From: Chitinophagaceae bacterium | Lineage (GTDB): Bacteria; Bacteroidota; Bacteroidia; Chitinophagales; Chitinophagaceae | NCBI GenBank assembly: GCA_027489035.1 | Contig: JAIYAN010000021.1 | Coordinates: 186,001-250,000 of the forward strand | Direction of reading: 5' to 3' | Length of the DNA stretch: 64,000 nt | Part shown: one piece after another, positions 27,268 to 37,766 of the stretch | Position numbering within the stretch: the stretch's first letter is position 1 | How the letters are laid out: each line of letters opens with the position of its first letter | Position numbers and translations under genes: made by a program | The notes under the pieces: generated by a model | Databases searched by the model: none | The model's input: the letters and a program-made list of their open reading frames with translations, nothing else | What the model was told of the DNA's origin: nothing

Positions 27268-28683
27268 TTATTTGATTAATGTGTTTTTTATTGGTTCAAC
27301 CAATGTATCGATATCTCCAGCTCCTGCTGTAATCAACATTTCTATTTCACCTGCTTCTAATTTCTGTTTTACAATCTCTACGATTTCTGTTTTTGAACAA
27401 CATGTCACTTTTGGGTTATTCATTAATGTAGCAATCATTTCGCTATTTATCCCTTCAATTGGCAATTCTCTTGCCGGATATATTGGCAATAAAAAAACCT
27501 CATCTGCCATGTTTAATACCGATGCAAACCCTGTTGCAAAATCTCTTGTTCTTGTAAATAAATGTGGTTGAAATATCAACGTGCATTTTTTTTCTGCAAA
27601 CAATCCTTTTGCGCCCTGAATCAATGCACTTAACTCCTGAGGATGATGTGCATAATCATCAATCATTACTAAATCTGAAGTATGGACGATATATTCAAAT
27701 CTTCTTTTTACCCCTTTGAAATTTGCTACAGCTTGAATGATTTTTTCATCCAAAATGTTTAGATGTTTTGCTACTGTTATAGCAGCTATAGCATTTTCTA
27801 AATTATGCATCCCACCCATGTGCAACGAAAGCCCTTTTACAACTTGATTTTTAATTTGTGCATCAAAAAAGTAAGAACCATTTTTATGCATGATATTAAA
27901 TGCAAAACAATCCGCTTTGTTATCGTCTACGCTATACGTTAATTTGTTTTGTGAATCAAAACCATGTGTTTTATTCAACCCCATTTTGATAATGAGTAAA
28001 CCTCCAGGTTTTACTTTTTGACTAAACGAAACAAAAGCGTCAATAAAATTCTGTTCGTTTTCATAAATATCCAAGTGATCCGGATCTATTGATGTAATCA
28101 CAGCAACATCTGGCGTTAATTTCAAAAAGCTTCTATCGTATTCATCCGCTTCGGCTACACAAACATTCTTTTCACTTGTCCAAAAATTGGTGTTATAATT
28201 TGAAGTAATCCCACCTAAAAAAGCATTACATCCAAAATCGCTATCACGCAAAACATGTGCTATCATTGAACTTGTGGTCGTTTTACCATGTGTACCTGCA
28301 ACACAAACATTATACGATAAATTGATTATCATACCAAGCACTTCACTTCTTTTATAAATCGGAAATCCATTTTCAATTAAGAAAGTAAACTCTTTATGAT
28401 TTTTAGGAATTGCCGGCGTATAAATAAATAAAGTTGCTTCTTTATCTATCAAGTTTATATCATCTGTATAATGAATACCAAAACCTTCTTCAGTAAGTTT
28501 TAAGGTTAATGCTGTTTCTGTTTTATCATAACCATTCACGACTAAACCTCTACTTTTAAAATAACGGGCAATTGCACTCATACCGATACCTCCGATGCCT
28601 AGAAAGTACACACGCTTTCCTTTAGCTTCTCCTAAAGAAACTGCTTTAACAAAGGATTCGATATGAATTTGTTGATCCGTCAT
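27268..28683 (-). CDS. murC: UDP-N-acetylmuramate--L-alanine ligase
   Basis: MurC adds L-alanine to UDP-MurNAc, the first amino acid of the murein stem peptide. The 471-residue protein opens with a Rossmann-like motif (VYFLGIGGIGMSAIARYF), has the ATP-binding P-loop CVAGTHGKTTTSSMI, the central VCVAEADEYDRSFL, and the ligase DDYAHHPQEL. These are all signature segments of MurC rather than MurD, E or F. It lies 2 bp behind murG and 8 bp before ftsQ, so it is translated from the common dcw message. Confidence 0.97.
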   Translation of the reverse strand: MTDQQIHIESFVKAVSLGEAKGKRVYFLGIGGIGMSAIARYFKSRGLVVNGYDKTETALTLKLTEEGFGIHYTDDINLIDKEATLFIYTPAIPKNHKEFTFLIENGFPIYKRSEVLGMIINLSYNVCVAGTHGKTTTSSMIAHVLRDSDFGCNAFLGGITSNYNTNFWTSEKNVCVAEADEYDRSFLKLTPDVAVITSIDPDHLDIYENEQNFIDAFVSFSQKVKPGGLLIIKMGLNKTHGFDSQNKLTYSVDDNKADCFAFNIMHKNGSYFFDAQIKNQVVKGLSLHMGGMHNLENAIAAITVAKHLNILDEKIIQAVANFKGVKRRFEYIVHTSDLVMIDDYAHHPQELSALIQGAKGLFAEKKCTLIFQPHLFTRTRDFATGFASVLNMADEVFLLPIYPARELPIEGINSEMIATLMNNPKVTCCSKTEIVEIVKQKLEAGEIEMLITAGAGDIDTLVEPIKNTLIK

Positions 28684-28685
28684 TT

Positions 28686-29777
28686 TTATTTTATAATATC
28701 CAATATTTGATTGGCTATAATTTCATCAGCGTTTAAAATGCCAAGTTTTGATATGTTTTGTTTTAATTTATTTTGCAACTCATTATTATTTAACAATTCA
28801 AATACTTCAGGAATTAATTTTTCCAAAGCATCTTTATCTTCCATAACCAATGCCGCATTTTTTTCTACAATTTTTTTAGCATTTACCATTTGATGATTTT
28901 CAGCAGCAAAAGGAAAAGGCACAAAAAAAACAGGTTTACCAACAATACACAATTCCGAAACAGCCATTGCCCCACTTCTGCTAATCACTACATCTGCCGC
29001 AGCATAAGCATATTCCATTTGTGTTATAAAATCTTTAACCACAATATTTTCAAACCCCTTGCATTTTTCAAGTGCTTGATTATAAAACGATTTTCCTGTT
29101 TGCCAAATTAACTGCACATTTCCATTTTCAAAAAAGTGAAGGTTTTTCAAAATGGCTTCATTAATACTTTGTGCGCCCAAACTACCGCCAACACTAAAAA
29201 TTGTTTTTTTATTTTTATCCAATCCAAAATGATTCAAACCCTCTTCTATTGATACTTTATGATTAATTATTGAACTACGAACTGGGTTTCCACTTACACA
29301 GATTTTATCTTTTGGAAAAAACAATTCCATTCCGTCAGTTGCTGTAAAAATTTTTGTAGCATTTTTTCCCAACATCTGATTTGATTTTCCTGCAAAAGAA
29401 TTCGACTCATGAATAAAGGTTGGAATGCCTTTAGACTGTGCAAATCTTAAAACCGGAAAACTAGAATAGCCTCCTACGCCGATTACAGCATCTGGTTTAA
29501 ATTTTTTAAATATTCGAGAAACCTGAATAAAACTTTGAATCAGTTTTATCGGTAATCCAATATTTTTTATCAAAGAACTTCTATTAAAACCCGCTATGGT
29601 TAAGCCTTCTATTTCAAATCCCGCCTGAGGAACTTTTTCCATTTCCATTTTTCCTTTCGCACCAACAAACAAAAAACTAGAATCAGGCGATATTTTTCTA
29701 AGCATTTGAGCAATAGCAATAGCCGGAAAAATATGCCCTCCAGTTCCACCACCTGCTATTATAAATCTTTTGCCCAT
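28686..29777 (-). CDS. murG: UDP-GlcNAc:undecaprenyl-PP-MurNAc-pentapeptide GlcNAc transferase
   Basis: MurG converts lipid I to lipid II on the cytoplasmic face of the membrane. The 363-residue GT28 glycosyltransferase has the N-terminal glycine-rich loop IIAGGGTGGHIFPAIAIA, a second glycine loop SVGGSLGAQSIN at the start of the C-terminal domain, and the donor-binding VISRSGAMAVSELCIVGKPVFFVPFPFA. It is the expected size and lies between ftsW and murC. The junction with murC is 2 bp. Confidence 0.97.
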   Translation of the reverse strand: MGKRFIIAGGGTGGHIFPAIAIAQMLRKISPDSSFLFVGAKGKMEMEKVPQAGFEIEGLTIAGFNRSSLIKNIGLPIKLIQSFIQVSRIFKKFKPDAVIGVGGYSSFPVLRFAQSKGIPTFIHESNSFAGKSNQMLGKNATKIFTATDGMELFFPKDKICVSGNPVRSSIINHKVSIEEGLNHFGLDKNKKTIFSVGGSLGAQSINEAILKNLHFFENGNVQLIWQTGKSFYNQALEKCKGFENIVVKDFITQMEYAYAAADVVISRSGAMAVSELCIVGKPVFFVPFPFAAENHQMVNAKKIVEKNAALVMEDKDALEKLIPEVFELLNNNELQNKLKQNISKLGILNADEIIANQILDIIK

Positions 29778-29795
29778 TGCCTTTTATCTATTCAA

Positions 29796-31142
29796 TTAAC
29801 TATTGTTTGTTTCCGGTTCTTTTGATTCAGATTCAGCTGCTGCCGCTGCTTCTAAATTTTTAAGTTGTGATCCTTCTTGTTGTTCAACATTTCTTGCAAC
29901 ACTTAAAATAATACCTATGGACATACAAGTAAACCACAAACTGCTACCACCCATACTTACCAATGGAAGCGTAACTCCGGTATTTGGCAACAAACTTACA
30001 TTTACACCCATATTGGCAATTGCTTGAATGACCAATGTAAAACTTAACGCTAACGCCAGAAATGCACCAAATGCGAATGGGCATTTTTTATACAATCGAA
30101 TACATCTAAATAAGAAAAGCAAATAAATCATCAACATAAATGCAGCCCCTACAAAACCGTATTCTTCTATTATAATCGCATAAATAAAATCGCTGTAGCA
30201 ATGTGGAAGAAAATTTCTTTGCAAACTATTTCCTGGACCACGACCAAACCAACCACCATTAGCAACAGCAATTTTTGCTTGGTTATTTTGATATGACTTT
30301 TCGCTATCATCTTCTTTTTGAACGTATAAAAAAGTTTGTATTCTACCTACCCATGTTGGGATACGTCCTACCCTTAATGCAACTGGTAATTCATTGCCTT
30401 TTTTAGTTTCTTTATTATAAGTAGAAACAGCAATTGCAACAAGCAAAACAACAGGGACTAAGGCAACTAAAACAATACCCATCAAATGCTTTGTACTCAC
30501 TCTTCCAATAAACATAAGCATCATACTAGTTCCAAAAACCAATATAGAAGTTGATAAATTAGCGGGTGCAATAAAAGCACATATAATTATAACAGGTGTA
30601 ACTATTGGAATAAATCCTTTTTTAAAATCTTTAATAACCAGTTGCTTTCTACTCAACATTCTGCTCAAATACATAAACAAAGCCAACTTAGCAAAATCAG
30701 AAGTTTGAAAAGTCATATTAATGACTGGAAGTCTAATCCATCTACTTCCTGCATTAAGTTCAACACCAAAAAATAAGGTGTAAAATAATAATGGTATTGA
30801 AACTAAAAAAAGTATAAGCGCTAGCCTTGAAAAAAAAGTATAATTAATCCTATGAAAAAAGTAAATCAACAACAACCCTACAATAATAAATGCGAACTGC
30901 TTGAATAAATAACTTTCGGTGCTTCTGCTCATCCTATAAGCCAATGAACCCGTACTGCTATAAACCAAAAGCAAACTAGCCATTGTAAGTATAATAACGA
31001 TAGACCAAATAACACGATCGCCTTTTGTTTTTACAACAAGATTATTACCTACTTCACCAATTTTAAATGGAGAAGTATTGTCTAAATTGTTATTTAAACC
31101 TGGATTAAAAAATCGTTTTACTTTATCTATTGTCTCTTGCAT
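29796..31142 (-). CDS. ftsW: Septal peptidoglycan glycosyltransferase FtsW
   Basis: FtsW is the SEDS-family glycosyltransferase that polymerises septal murein with the class B PBP FtsI. The 448-residue protein has about ten membrane segments. It has the SEDS motifs NAGSRWIRLP, ILVFGTSMMLMF, the extracellular loop with YVQKEDDSEKSYQNNQAKIAVANGG (short parts quoted: SYQNNQAKIA), IIEEYGFVG, and the C-terminal LLPNTGVTLPLVSMGGSS. The cytoplasmic C-terminus ends in an Ala/Glu-rich tail. The N-terminus also carries an extra cytoplasmic stretch of about 40 residues before the first membrane helix. It lies between murD and murG in the dcw cluster. Confidence 0.96.
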   Translation of the reverse strand: MQETIDKVKRFFNPGLNNNLDNTSPFKIGEVGNNLVVKTKGDRVIWSIVIILTMASLLLVYSSTGSLAYRMSRSTESYLFKQFAFIIVGLLLIYFFHRINYTFFSRLALILFLVSIPLLFYTLFFGVELNAGSRWIRLPVINMTFQTSDFAKLALFMYLSRMLSRKQLVIKDFKKGFIPIVTPVIIICAFIAPANLSTSILVFGTSMMLMFIGRVSTKHLMGIVLVALVPVVLLVAIAVSTYNKETKKGNELPVALRVGRIPTWVGRIQTFLYVQKEDDSEKSYQNNQAKIAVANGGWFGRGPGNSLQRNFLPHCYSDFIYAIIIEEYGFVGAAFMLMIYLLFLFRCIRLYKKCPFAFGAFLALALSFTLVIQAIANMGVNVSLLPNTGVTLPLVSMGGSSLWFTCMSIGIILSVARNVEQQEGSQLKNLEAAAAAESESKEPETNNS

Positions 31143-31170
31143 AAAAAGTGATGTACTTTCTAAAATATGA

Positions 31171-32511
31171 TTATAAATTTCTTACTGCTGCTTTAAACTG
31201 GTTGCCTCTATCTTCAAAGTTTTTAAACAAATCAAAACTTGCACAAGCCGGACTCAACAACACTGTTTCTCCTTTGTTTGCAATTTGAAATGCTGTGTTG
31301 GCCGCTTCCTCAGCACTCTGTGTATGTACAATAAGCGGAATGATATCAGAAAATGCTTCTTCAATTTTATTATTATCTAAGCCCATACACACAATGGCTT
31401 TTACTTTTTCCGATACCATTTCTTTAAGCAGATTATAATCATTTCCTTTATCTACTCCACCCAAAATCAATATCACAGGTTTTGTCATACTTTCAAGTGC
31501 AAACCAAGTACTATTAACATTTGTAGCTTTGCTATCGTTGATAAATTCAACACCTTTTATGGTAGCCACTTTTTCCATACGATGTTCTAAACTTTCAAAA
31601 GTTTGCAACGCTTCTCTGATTTTTTCTTTGCGAATATCAATAGCCGTTACAGCCATACTTGCAGCCATGCTGTTATAAAGATTATGTTTACCTTTTACAG
31701 CAAAATCAGATACGTTCATTTCTACTTCTTCGCTTTTCCATTTAAGGCAAATTTTCGCGTTTGTTAAGTAGGCACCTTGTGGCAGTTCTTTTCTCATAGT
31801 AATGGGAGCTTGGATTGAATTAATGGTATAATTAGTTATATATTTCATGGATACTTCGTCATCAAGATTGTAAATGAATACATCTGATTGACGTTGATTT
31901 TCTATAATTTTAAACTTACTGTTTACATAGTTTTCCAATTTGTATTGGTATCTATCTAAATGATCTTCTGTAATATTTGTAAGTATAGCTACATCTGGTC
32001 TGAAACTTTTTATATCATCCAATTGAAACGAACTTATTTCAATGATGTATAAATCTTTAGGATCTTGAGCAATCTGACGAGCAAATGAAAAACCGATATT
32101 TCCAACCATTGCACAGTTTTGGTTTGCCGTTTTGCAAATATGATAGGTCAATGCAGTAGTTGTGCTTTTACCGTTACTTCCGGTGATAGCAATGATTTTA
32201 CTTCCATCTGCGTATCTGTATGCAAATTCAATTTCGCTTATAACAGAAATATTATTTAATCTGATTTTTTGCACAATAGGTGATTTTTCAGGAATGCCAG
32301 GACTTTTAATAACTTCTGATGCGCTTAAAATCAATTCTTCATCATGACCAGATTGTTCAAAAGGGATTTCGTTTTCATTTAACTCTTGTACATATTTTTC
32401 AGCAATAACACCAGCATCACTTACAAAAACATCATACCCTTTTTGCTTGGCAAGAAGGGCGGCACCGATGCCACTTTCTCCAGCTCCGAGTATGATTAAT
32501 TTTGTAGACAT
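31171..32511 (-). CDS. murD: UDP-N-acetylmuramoylalanine--D-glutamate ligase
   Basis: MurD adds D-glutamate to UDP-MurNAc-L-Ala. The 446-residue protein has the N-terminal nucleotide-sugar fold (LIILGAGESGIGAALLAKQKG), the P-loop IAITGSNGKSTTTALTYH, the central IIEISSFQLDDI, and the ligase segment FINDSKATNVNSTWFAL. LLSPACASFDLFKNFEDRGNQF is the C-terminal MurD signature. The gene lies after a 335-bp gap from mraY, the only long gap in the cluster, so it could have its own transcription start. The junction with ftsW is 28 bp. Confidence 0.97.
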   Translation of the reverse strand: MSTKLIILGAGESGIGAALLAKQKGYDVFVSDAGVIAEKYVQELNENEIPFEQSGHDEELILSASEVIKSPGIPEKSPIVQKIRLNNISVISEIEFAYRYADGSKIIAITGSNGKSTTTALTYHICKTANQNCAMVGNIGFSFARQIAQDPKDLYIIEISSFQLDDIKSFRPDVAILTNITEDHLDRYQYKLENYVNSKFKIIENQRQSDVFIYNLDDEVSMKYITNYTINSIQAPITMRKELPQGAYLTNAKICLKWKSEEVEMNVSDFAVKGKHNLYNSMAASMAVTAIDIRKEKIREALQTFESLEHRMEKVATIKGVEFINDSKATNVNSTWFALESMTKPVILILGGVDKGNDYNLLKEMVSEKVKAIVCMGLDNNKIEEAFSDIIPLIVHTQSAEEAANTAFQIANKGETVLLSPACASFDLFKNFEDRGNQFKAAVRNL

Positions 32512-32846
32512 AAATGCAGAATGCTATAATTAATGATTGTTAATTCAATTTGTTAAAAAGGGTACGGATTAAAACTGGGTTTGTTTTCTAAGGGTAAAAA
32601 TTACTTTAATAATGTATTAGAACAAGGTTCTTACAATACACTTGTTGGCAATTAAAACCAATAGATATGACACGCCGTTGCTAACACAGAGATGTCATTT
32701 TTTGTTAGGATTTTTTCTAAAACAATCTTAAGCAATTGCCTATTTCTTGATTTAAAAAAGGTTCTTCAAAAGCATCGAATTTAATGGGTTGCTTTTTTAG
32801 TTTCTTAGGGTTGGTGACTAACTTTATAATTAAGTAAATCCGTTTA
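32512..32846. other. 335-bp noncoding gap inside the dcw cluster
   Basis: Between mraY and murD, where neighbouring junctions are mostly 2-30 bp, lies 335 bp without a recognisable gene. On the minus strand one frame stays open for about 45 codons after the mraY stop (it includes KKQPIKFDAFEEPF) but has no ATG start, and I do not recognise the peptide. I see no perfect TAnnTTTG element or terminator here. A short repeat AGAAC/GTTCT occurs near 32630. The stretch may be a decayed gene or a long leader for murD. Confidence 0.5.
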
Positions 32847-34145
32847 TTATCTCATTTTTAAGGTTACAATTGCAAGCGCTACACTTAAAATTGTAACAAT
32901 CCAAAACCTCACCGCAATCTTACTTTCATGAAATCCTTTTTTCTGATAATGATGATGTAAAGGACTCATTAAAAACACGCGCCTTCCTTCTCCATATTTC
33001 TTTTTGGTGTATTTAAAATAACCCACTTGAATCATAACGCTCATATTCTCAATTAAAAAAACAGAACAAAAAATTGGAATCAATAATTCTTTTCTAACGA
33101 TTATGGCTAGTGCTGCAATAATTCCACCTAGAGCAAGACTTCCAGTATCTCCCATAAAAACCTGTGCTGGATATGCATTATACCATAAGAACCCGATACA
33201 AGCACCCACAAAAGCTGCAATAAAAATGGACAACTCTCCTAAATTGGGTATGTACATAATGTTTAAATACTCAGCAAATTTTATGTTACCACTGACATAT
33301 GCAAATATGCCTAAGCAAATTCCAATAATGGCACTTACACCCGTTGCTAATCCGTCTAAACCATCAGTAATATTTGCCCCATTTGAAACAGCTGTAACAA
33401 TAAAAATCACAATTAGGATATAAATAATGTAAGTATATTGTTCTAATGATTGCGGTAACAATTTGGCATAATTAAATTCATGGCCTTTCACAAATGGTAT
33501 GGTTGTAATTACATTTTTTGCATTTGTAAAAACACGATCTTTCCCATCAATTTTGATTACTTCAAATTTTGTTTTGTTTATTGAACTATCATTTTGAGTA
33601 AAAGGCATATTGGAGATTACTTCTCTTTTTACTACTACACTTTGATTAAAATAAAGTGTGGCGCCAACTACTATTCCAAGCATTACTTGTCCAAAAATCT
33701 TAAACTTCCCTGCAAGTCCATCGGCATTTGTTTTTTTAAAGTCAATTCCTTTTTCTTTAGCAATTCTTTTAGATCTTATTTTCAAATAATCATCTATAAA
33801 ACCAATAGCACCAAGCCAAACGGTACAAAGAAGCATCAATCTGATGTAAACTTTATCTAAATTAGCCAGTAATAAAGTTGGAACAAGTATAGCCAAAATG
33901 ATGATTAATCCACCCATGGTTGGCGTTCCGATTTTTTGTTTTTCACCTTCCAATCCCAAATCCCTTACTGTTTCACCCAATTGTTTATTTTGTAAAAAAA
34001 GAATGATTTTCTTTCCAAAAACAGTAGTTATAAACAAAGACAGAATCAAAGCCAACATCACCCTGAATGTGATGAACTGAAAAAGACCGCCACCAGCAAA
34101 CCGGTAACCTTCTTTAGACAGCCACTCAAAAAAGTGATATAACAT
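32847..34145 (-). CDS. mraY: Phospho-N-acetylmuramoyl-pentapeptide transferase
   Basis: MraY transfers phospho-MurNAc-pentapeptide to undecaprenyl phosphate, making lipid I. The protein has about ten membrane helices and the catalytic aspartate segments GFIDDYLKI and [10 protein letters not shown], with [19 protein letters not shown] and the histidine-rich loop [17 protein letters not shown]. At 432 residues it is about 70 longer than E. coli MraY. The excess is a periplasmic insertion after the fifth or sixth helix (from [13 protein letters not shown] to [13 protein letters not shown]), which I believe is usual in Bacteroidota. It lies between murE and murD. Confidence 0.97.
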   Translation of the reverse strand: MLYHFFEWLSKEGYRFAGGGLFQFITFRVMLALILSLFITTVFGKKIILFLQNKQLGETVRDLGLEGEKQKIGTPTMGGLIIILAILVPTLLLANLDKVYIRLMLLCTVWLGAIGFIDDYLKIRSKRIAKEKGIDFKKTNADGLAGKFKIFGQVMLGIVVGATLYFNQSVVVKREVISNMPFTQNDSSINKTKFEVIKIDGKDRVFTNAKNVITTIPFVKGHEFNYAKLLPQSLEQYTYIIYILIVIFIVTAVSNGANITDGLDGLATGVSAIIGICLGIFAYVSGNIKFAEYLNIMYIPNLGELSIFIAAFVGACIGFLWYNAYPAQVFMGDTGSLALGGIIAALAIIVRKELLIPIFCSVFLIENMSVMIQVGYFKYTKKKYGEGRRVFLMSPLHHHYQKKGFHESKIAVRFWIVTILSVALAIVTLKMR

Positions 34146-34165
34146 AATTATTCTTTTTTATAATT

Positions 34166-35626
34166 TTATTTTTCTAAAAGTTCTAGCATTTCCATTAATA
34201 CAGACTTATCATCAAATGGATGTTTTACACCATTTACGTCTTGATATTTTTCATGTCCTTTTCCTGCGATTAAAACAATATCAGATTGATTTGCAAAACT
34301 GATGGCTGTTTTAATGGCTTCTTTTCTATCACTAATGGTCAGGCATTTTTTTCTACTAACCACATTAACACCCGCTTCCATTTGCTTCAATATTTCATCA
34401 GGTGATTCAAATCTTGGATTATCGGAAGTAAGAATCACTTTATCACTATATTGACAAGCCACTTCAGCCATTAAAGGCCTTTTTGCAGCATCTCTATTTC
34501 CACCACAACCAACTACGGTGATAATTTTTTGTTCTCCTTGACGTAAATTTTTTATGGTTACCAATACATTTAATAATGCATCTGGTGTGTGCGCATAATC
34601 CACAATACCTACAATATTTTCTTTTGCACTTACGGTATAATCAAAACGGCCTTCAGCACCAGTAAGCATACTAAGATTTTGAAGCACTTGATATTTATCT
34701 TCGCCTAAACTCAATGCTACACCAACAACTGCTAATATGTTATAAGCATTAAATTCGCCAATCAATTTAAAATGAACATCAGTATCATTGATATTCATGT
34801 GTAAACCTAAAAGTGCATTATCTAAAATTTTTCCTTTAAAATCAGCAAGCGTTTTTAAACTATAATAGTATTTTTTTGCTTTACAATTTTGAAGCATCAC
34901 AGAACCTCTTTTATCATCGGCATTAGATATGGCAATAGCGTCTTTTGGTAAATCATCAAACCAAGATTTTTTAACCTGAATGTATGCATCGAATGTTTTA
35001 TGATAATCCAAATGATCATGAGTAATGTTGCTAAATACAGCAGCAGTAAATTCAACACCAGCTATACGTTGTTGATGAATAGCATGACTACTACATTCCA
35101 TGAAAACATGGGTACATCCTCGGTCAACCATTTTCTTCAACAATTCATTCAACTGAATCGCATCAGGAGTAGTGTGTGTAGATTCAATAATATCTTCACC
35201 AATTTGATTTTGAACTGTACTGATTAAACCACAAGTATAACCAAGTGATGTAAACAATTTCCAGAGCAAAGTAGCAATGGTTGTTTTTCCGTTTGTTCCA
35301 GTAACACCAATTACTTTTAAAAGAGATGATGGTTCTCCATAAAAATGATGACACATCATCCCTAAAGCATGTGCAGTATTTTTAACTTCTACATAAGTTA
35401 CATTATCCTGAAGTTGCAGAGGTAAGCATTCGCAGATAATAGCTACTGCACCATTTTGTATGGCTGTATTTATATAATCATGTCCGTCAACTGAAACACC
35501 TTTTATTGCTACAAAACAACTGCCTAAAGTAACTGTTCTAGAATCTGTTTGCAGATTCTTAATTTCTATATCCGTATTACCGGAAACAGAAACCATGTTT
35601 ACTTTATATAGTATATCTTTTAGCAT
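34166..35626 (-). CDS. murE: UDP-MurNAc-tripeptide synthetase, probably meso-DAP adding
   Basis: MurE adds the third residue of the murein stem peptide. The 486-residue ligase has the P-loop GVTGTNGKTTIATLLW, the lysine segment GAEGRFDYTV, the ATP-side DYAHTPDALLNVL, and GKGHEKYQ near the C-terminus. The substrate-specificity motif reads TSDNPRFESP; DNPR marks enzymes that use meso-diaminopimelate rather than L-lysine. This indicates DAP-type peptidoglycan. The gene lies 11 bp after ftsI and 20 bp before mraY. Confidence 0.97.
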   Translation of the reverse strand: MLKDILYKVNMVSVSGNTDIEIKNLQTDSRTVTLGSCFVAIKGVSVDGHDYINTAIQNGAVAIICECLPLQLQDNVTYVEVKNTAHALGMMCHHFYGEPSSLLKVIGVTGTNGKTTIATLLWKLFTSLGYTCGLISTVQNQIGEDIIESTHTTPDAIQLNELLKKMVDRGCTHVFMECSSHAIHQQRIAGVEFTAAVFSNITHDHLDYHKTFDAYIQVKKSWFDDLPKDAIAISNADDKRGSVMLQNCKAKKYYYSLKTLADFKGKILDNALLGLHMNINDTDVHFKLIGEFNAYNILAVVGVALSLGEDKYQVLQNLSMLTGAEGRFDYTVSAKENIVGIVDYAHTPDALLNVLVTIKNLRQGEQKIITVVGCGGNRDAAKRPLMAEVACQYSDKVILTSDNPRFESPDEILKQMEAGVNVVSRKKCLTISDRKEAIKTAISFANQSDIVLIAGKGHEKYQDVNGVKHPFDDKSVLMEMLELLEK

Positions 35627-35637
35627 AATCTTTGCTC

Positions 35638-37764
35638 TTAATTGAGCATTAATATTATTTTTTGACCTTTTTTAAATGAAGTACCTGGGTACAAACTTTG
35701 ACTAATTACTTTTCCTTTTCCACTAATGGTTGCCGTTAGTCCTTTATTCTCCAATAGATACAATGCATCTTTCAATCCCATTCCCACAAAATTGGGCATT
35801 ATGTTTTGAGCCGTGTTTAAATCAGTTGGCTCTGCTAGCTTGGCTTTTTTACCAGACAAACTTGCATTGCGCCATAAACCAGATGCATTTGAATCTGCAT
35901 AAGTAATGCCTAGACCAGAAAAAATAGATTGCATATCATTTTTGATGCCAAAATAATTGTGAACCGAAGTATCTAAAACTGCTTCATTTTTAAAATTAGG
36001 TTTGCTCAAAAAATGGTTATAGATACGGTCGCTCACTTTTTTAAACACTTTACCCGCAACCACAGCACCATAATACTGTTTCGAATTTTTGTTATTTTGA
36101 ATAACAACTGCTATTGAGTATTTTGGATTTTCAGAAGGGAAATAACCAATAAAAGACGATTGATAAATTTTATTGCCTTTATTGTATCCAGAATTGTCTA
36201 ATGCAGACACAGCGGTTCCTGTTTTTCCAGAAATCGAATAATTTGAATCAGTCAAAATTTTATATCCTGTACCATGCACGCTATCCACAACTGCTCTTAA
36301 ACATACTTTTGCTTGTGCAATTGCTTCATCATTGCAGATCTTATCTACTAAAACTTCAGGGACAAATTTTTGAATTTCAACACCATTTTCTTTAACAGAA
36401 TTTACCAAATATGGCTTCATCATTTTTCCATTGTTTGCTACTGCATTATAAAGCATTAGCATATGCAAAGGCGTAACCAACTCTTCGTAACCATGTGCCA
36501 TATATGGAATGGTTGTTTTTCCCCAACTTTTTGAAGAAGGACTTTTTATGGTTGGTCTTCCAGATGTAGCAATGATATCTACACCCGTTAATTTGGTTAA
36601 TCTGAAACGATCCAAATGTTGATACCATTTCATAGGCTGATCTTGATAATATTGAAAGGCTAATTTTGCAAAAGCAACATTGCTACTTCTTGCAAAAGCA
36701 TCTTTCACCGATATTGTTCCTGTACCTAAATGCGAATCTTTTATTCTTAATCCATAAAAGCTTTTTGCACCACCTTCACAATCTACCTTGGAATCAATAG
36801 TTACATATTTATCATCAAGCAAACTCAATAAAGTAGCCAATTTAAACACAGATCCCGGCTCTGTTGCTTTCCCTATTCCATAATTTAAATTTTCTGTGTA
36901 TACACCTTCTGCTTCTTTTCCTAAATTGGCAATTGCTTTTATTTTTCCTGTGGCAACTTCCATTACAATTACACTACCATGTTCTGAATTGTTTCCCACC
37001 ATCATTTGCATAAGCTCATCTTCTGCAACATCTTGAATGTAAGTATCTAATGTTGTGATGATATCTTTTCCATTTACTGGATCTACTTCGGCACCTTCAA
37101 CTGGCATATATGCTCCAGATGTATAACGCATTAATCTTTGTCCAGATTCACCACGAAGCAAACTGTCATAGGTCCTTTCAAGTCCAACATTCTTTGAAGA
37201 ATCTTTCCTTGAAAGGCCTATGGTTCTGTTTGCTAATAATACATAGGGATTAATGCGTTTATCGCGAATATCATAGATGAAACCACTTTTATTTCTGCCT
37301 AATCTAACCAATGGAAAATCACGCATCAAACTCATTTCATCATAAGAAATCTTACGCTTGAGCAAATAGTAACGCTCTTTATTTTGATAGGCCAATTCCA
37401 AATCATTTTTATACGTCTCCTTAGACTTATCGCCAAAAACTTGACTCATTCTTAATGCTAAAGAATCAATATTTTCTTTAAACAACAAACCATTTTTAGC
37501 CCTTAAGCCTTCGGCACAGAAATCAACATACACATCAAAAACCGGTATTGAAGTACTCAAAATATTTCCATCTTCACTATAAATACTACCACGTGCTGCA
37601 TTAATAGGCATATATTTAAGATGCAAACTATCTCCCATACCTCTCCAAAACTTACCTTCTACTTGTTGTATGTAGAAAGTTTTAGCTAGTACCAATACGC
37701 CTATGATCATGATGCCAATGTAGCATAAATAAACACGCCATAATATGTCTTTTCTGATTTCCAA
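35638..37764 (-). CDS. ftsI: Septal class B penicillin-binding protein (FtsI/PBP3-like) with PASTA domain
   Basis: FtsI is the transpeptidase that cross-links septal murein with FtsW. The 708-residue protein has an N-terminal membrane anchor (about 10-30), a PBP dimerisation domain, and a transpeptidase domain with SxxK as EPGSVFKLATL, SxN as ARSSNVAFAKL and KTG as ISGKTGTAV. A single PASTA domain (from IMPNFVGMGLKDALYLL to the end) closes the protein. The start codon is TTG at 37764, 2 bp after the ftsL stop; the conserved opening MEIRKDILWRVYL begins there and the next ATG lies inside the membrane helix. The same TTG arrangement is found at ftsL. Confidence 0.95.
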   Translation of the reverse strand: MEIRKDILWRVYLCYIGIMIIGVLVLAKTFYIQQVEGKFWRGMGDSLHLKYMPINAARGSIYSEDGNILSTSIPVFDVYVDFCAEGLRAKNGLLFKENIDSLALRMSQVFGDKSKETYKNDLELAYQNKERYYLLKRKISYDEMSLMRDFPLVRLGRNKSGFIYDIRDKRINPYVLLANRTIGLSRKDSSKNVGLERTYDSLLRGESGQRLMRYTSGAYMPVEGAEVDPVNGKDIITTLDTYIQDVAEDELMQMMVGNNSEHGSVIVMEVATGKIKAIANLGKEAEGVYTENLNYGIGKATEPGSVFKLATLLSLLDDKYVTIDSKVDCEGGAKSFYGLRIKDSHLGTGTISVKDAFARSSNVAFAKLAFQYYQDQPMKWYQHLDRFRLTKLTGVDIIATSGRPTIKSPSSKSWGKTTIPYMAHGYEELVTPLHMLMLYNAVANNGKMMKPYLVNSVKENGVEIQKFVPEVLVDKICNDEAIAQAKVCLRAVVDSVHGTGYKILTDSNYSISGKTGTAVSALDNSGYNKGNKIYQSSFIGYFPSENPKYSIAVVIQNNKNSKQYYGAVVAGKVFKKVSDRIYNHFLSKPNFKNEAVLDTSVHNYFGIKNDMQSIFSGLGITYADSNASGLWRNASLSGKKAKLAEPTDLNTAQNIMPNFVGMGLKDALYLLENKGLTATISGKGKVISQSLYPGTSFKKGQKIILMLN

Positions 37765-37766
37765 AA

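Noticed and set aside
32620..32780. Small gene between mraY and murD
   Set aside because: The only open frame has no ATG start and no recognisable sequence; reported as noncoding gap instead.
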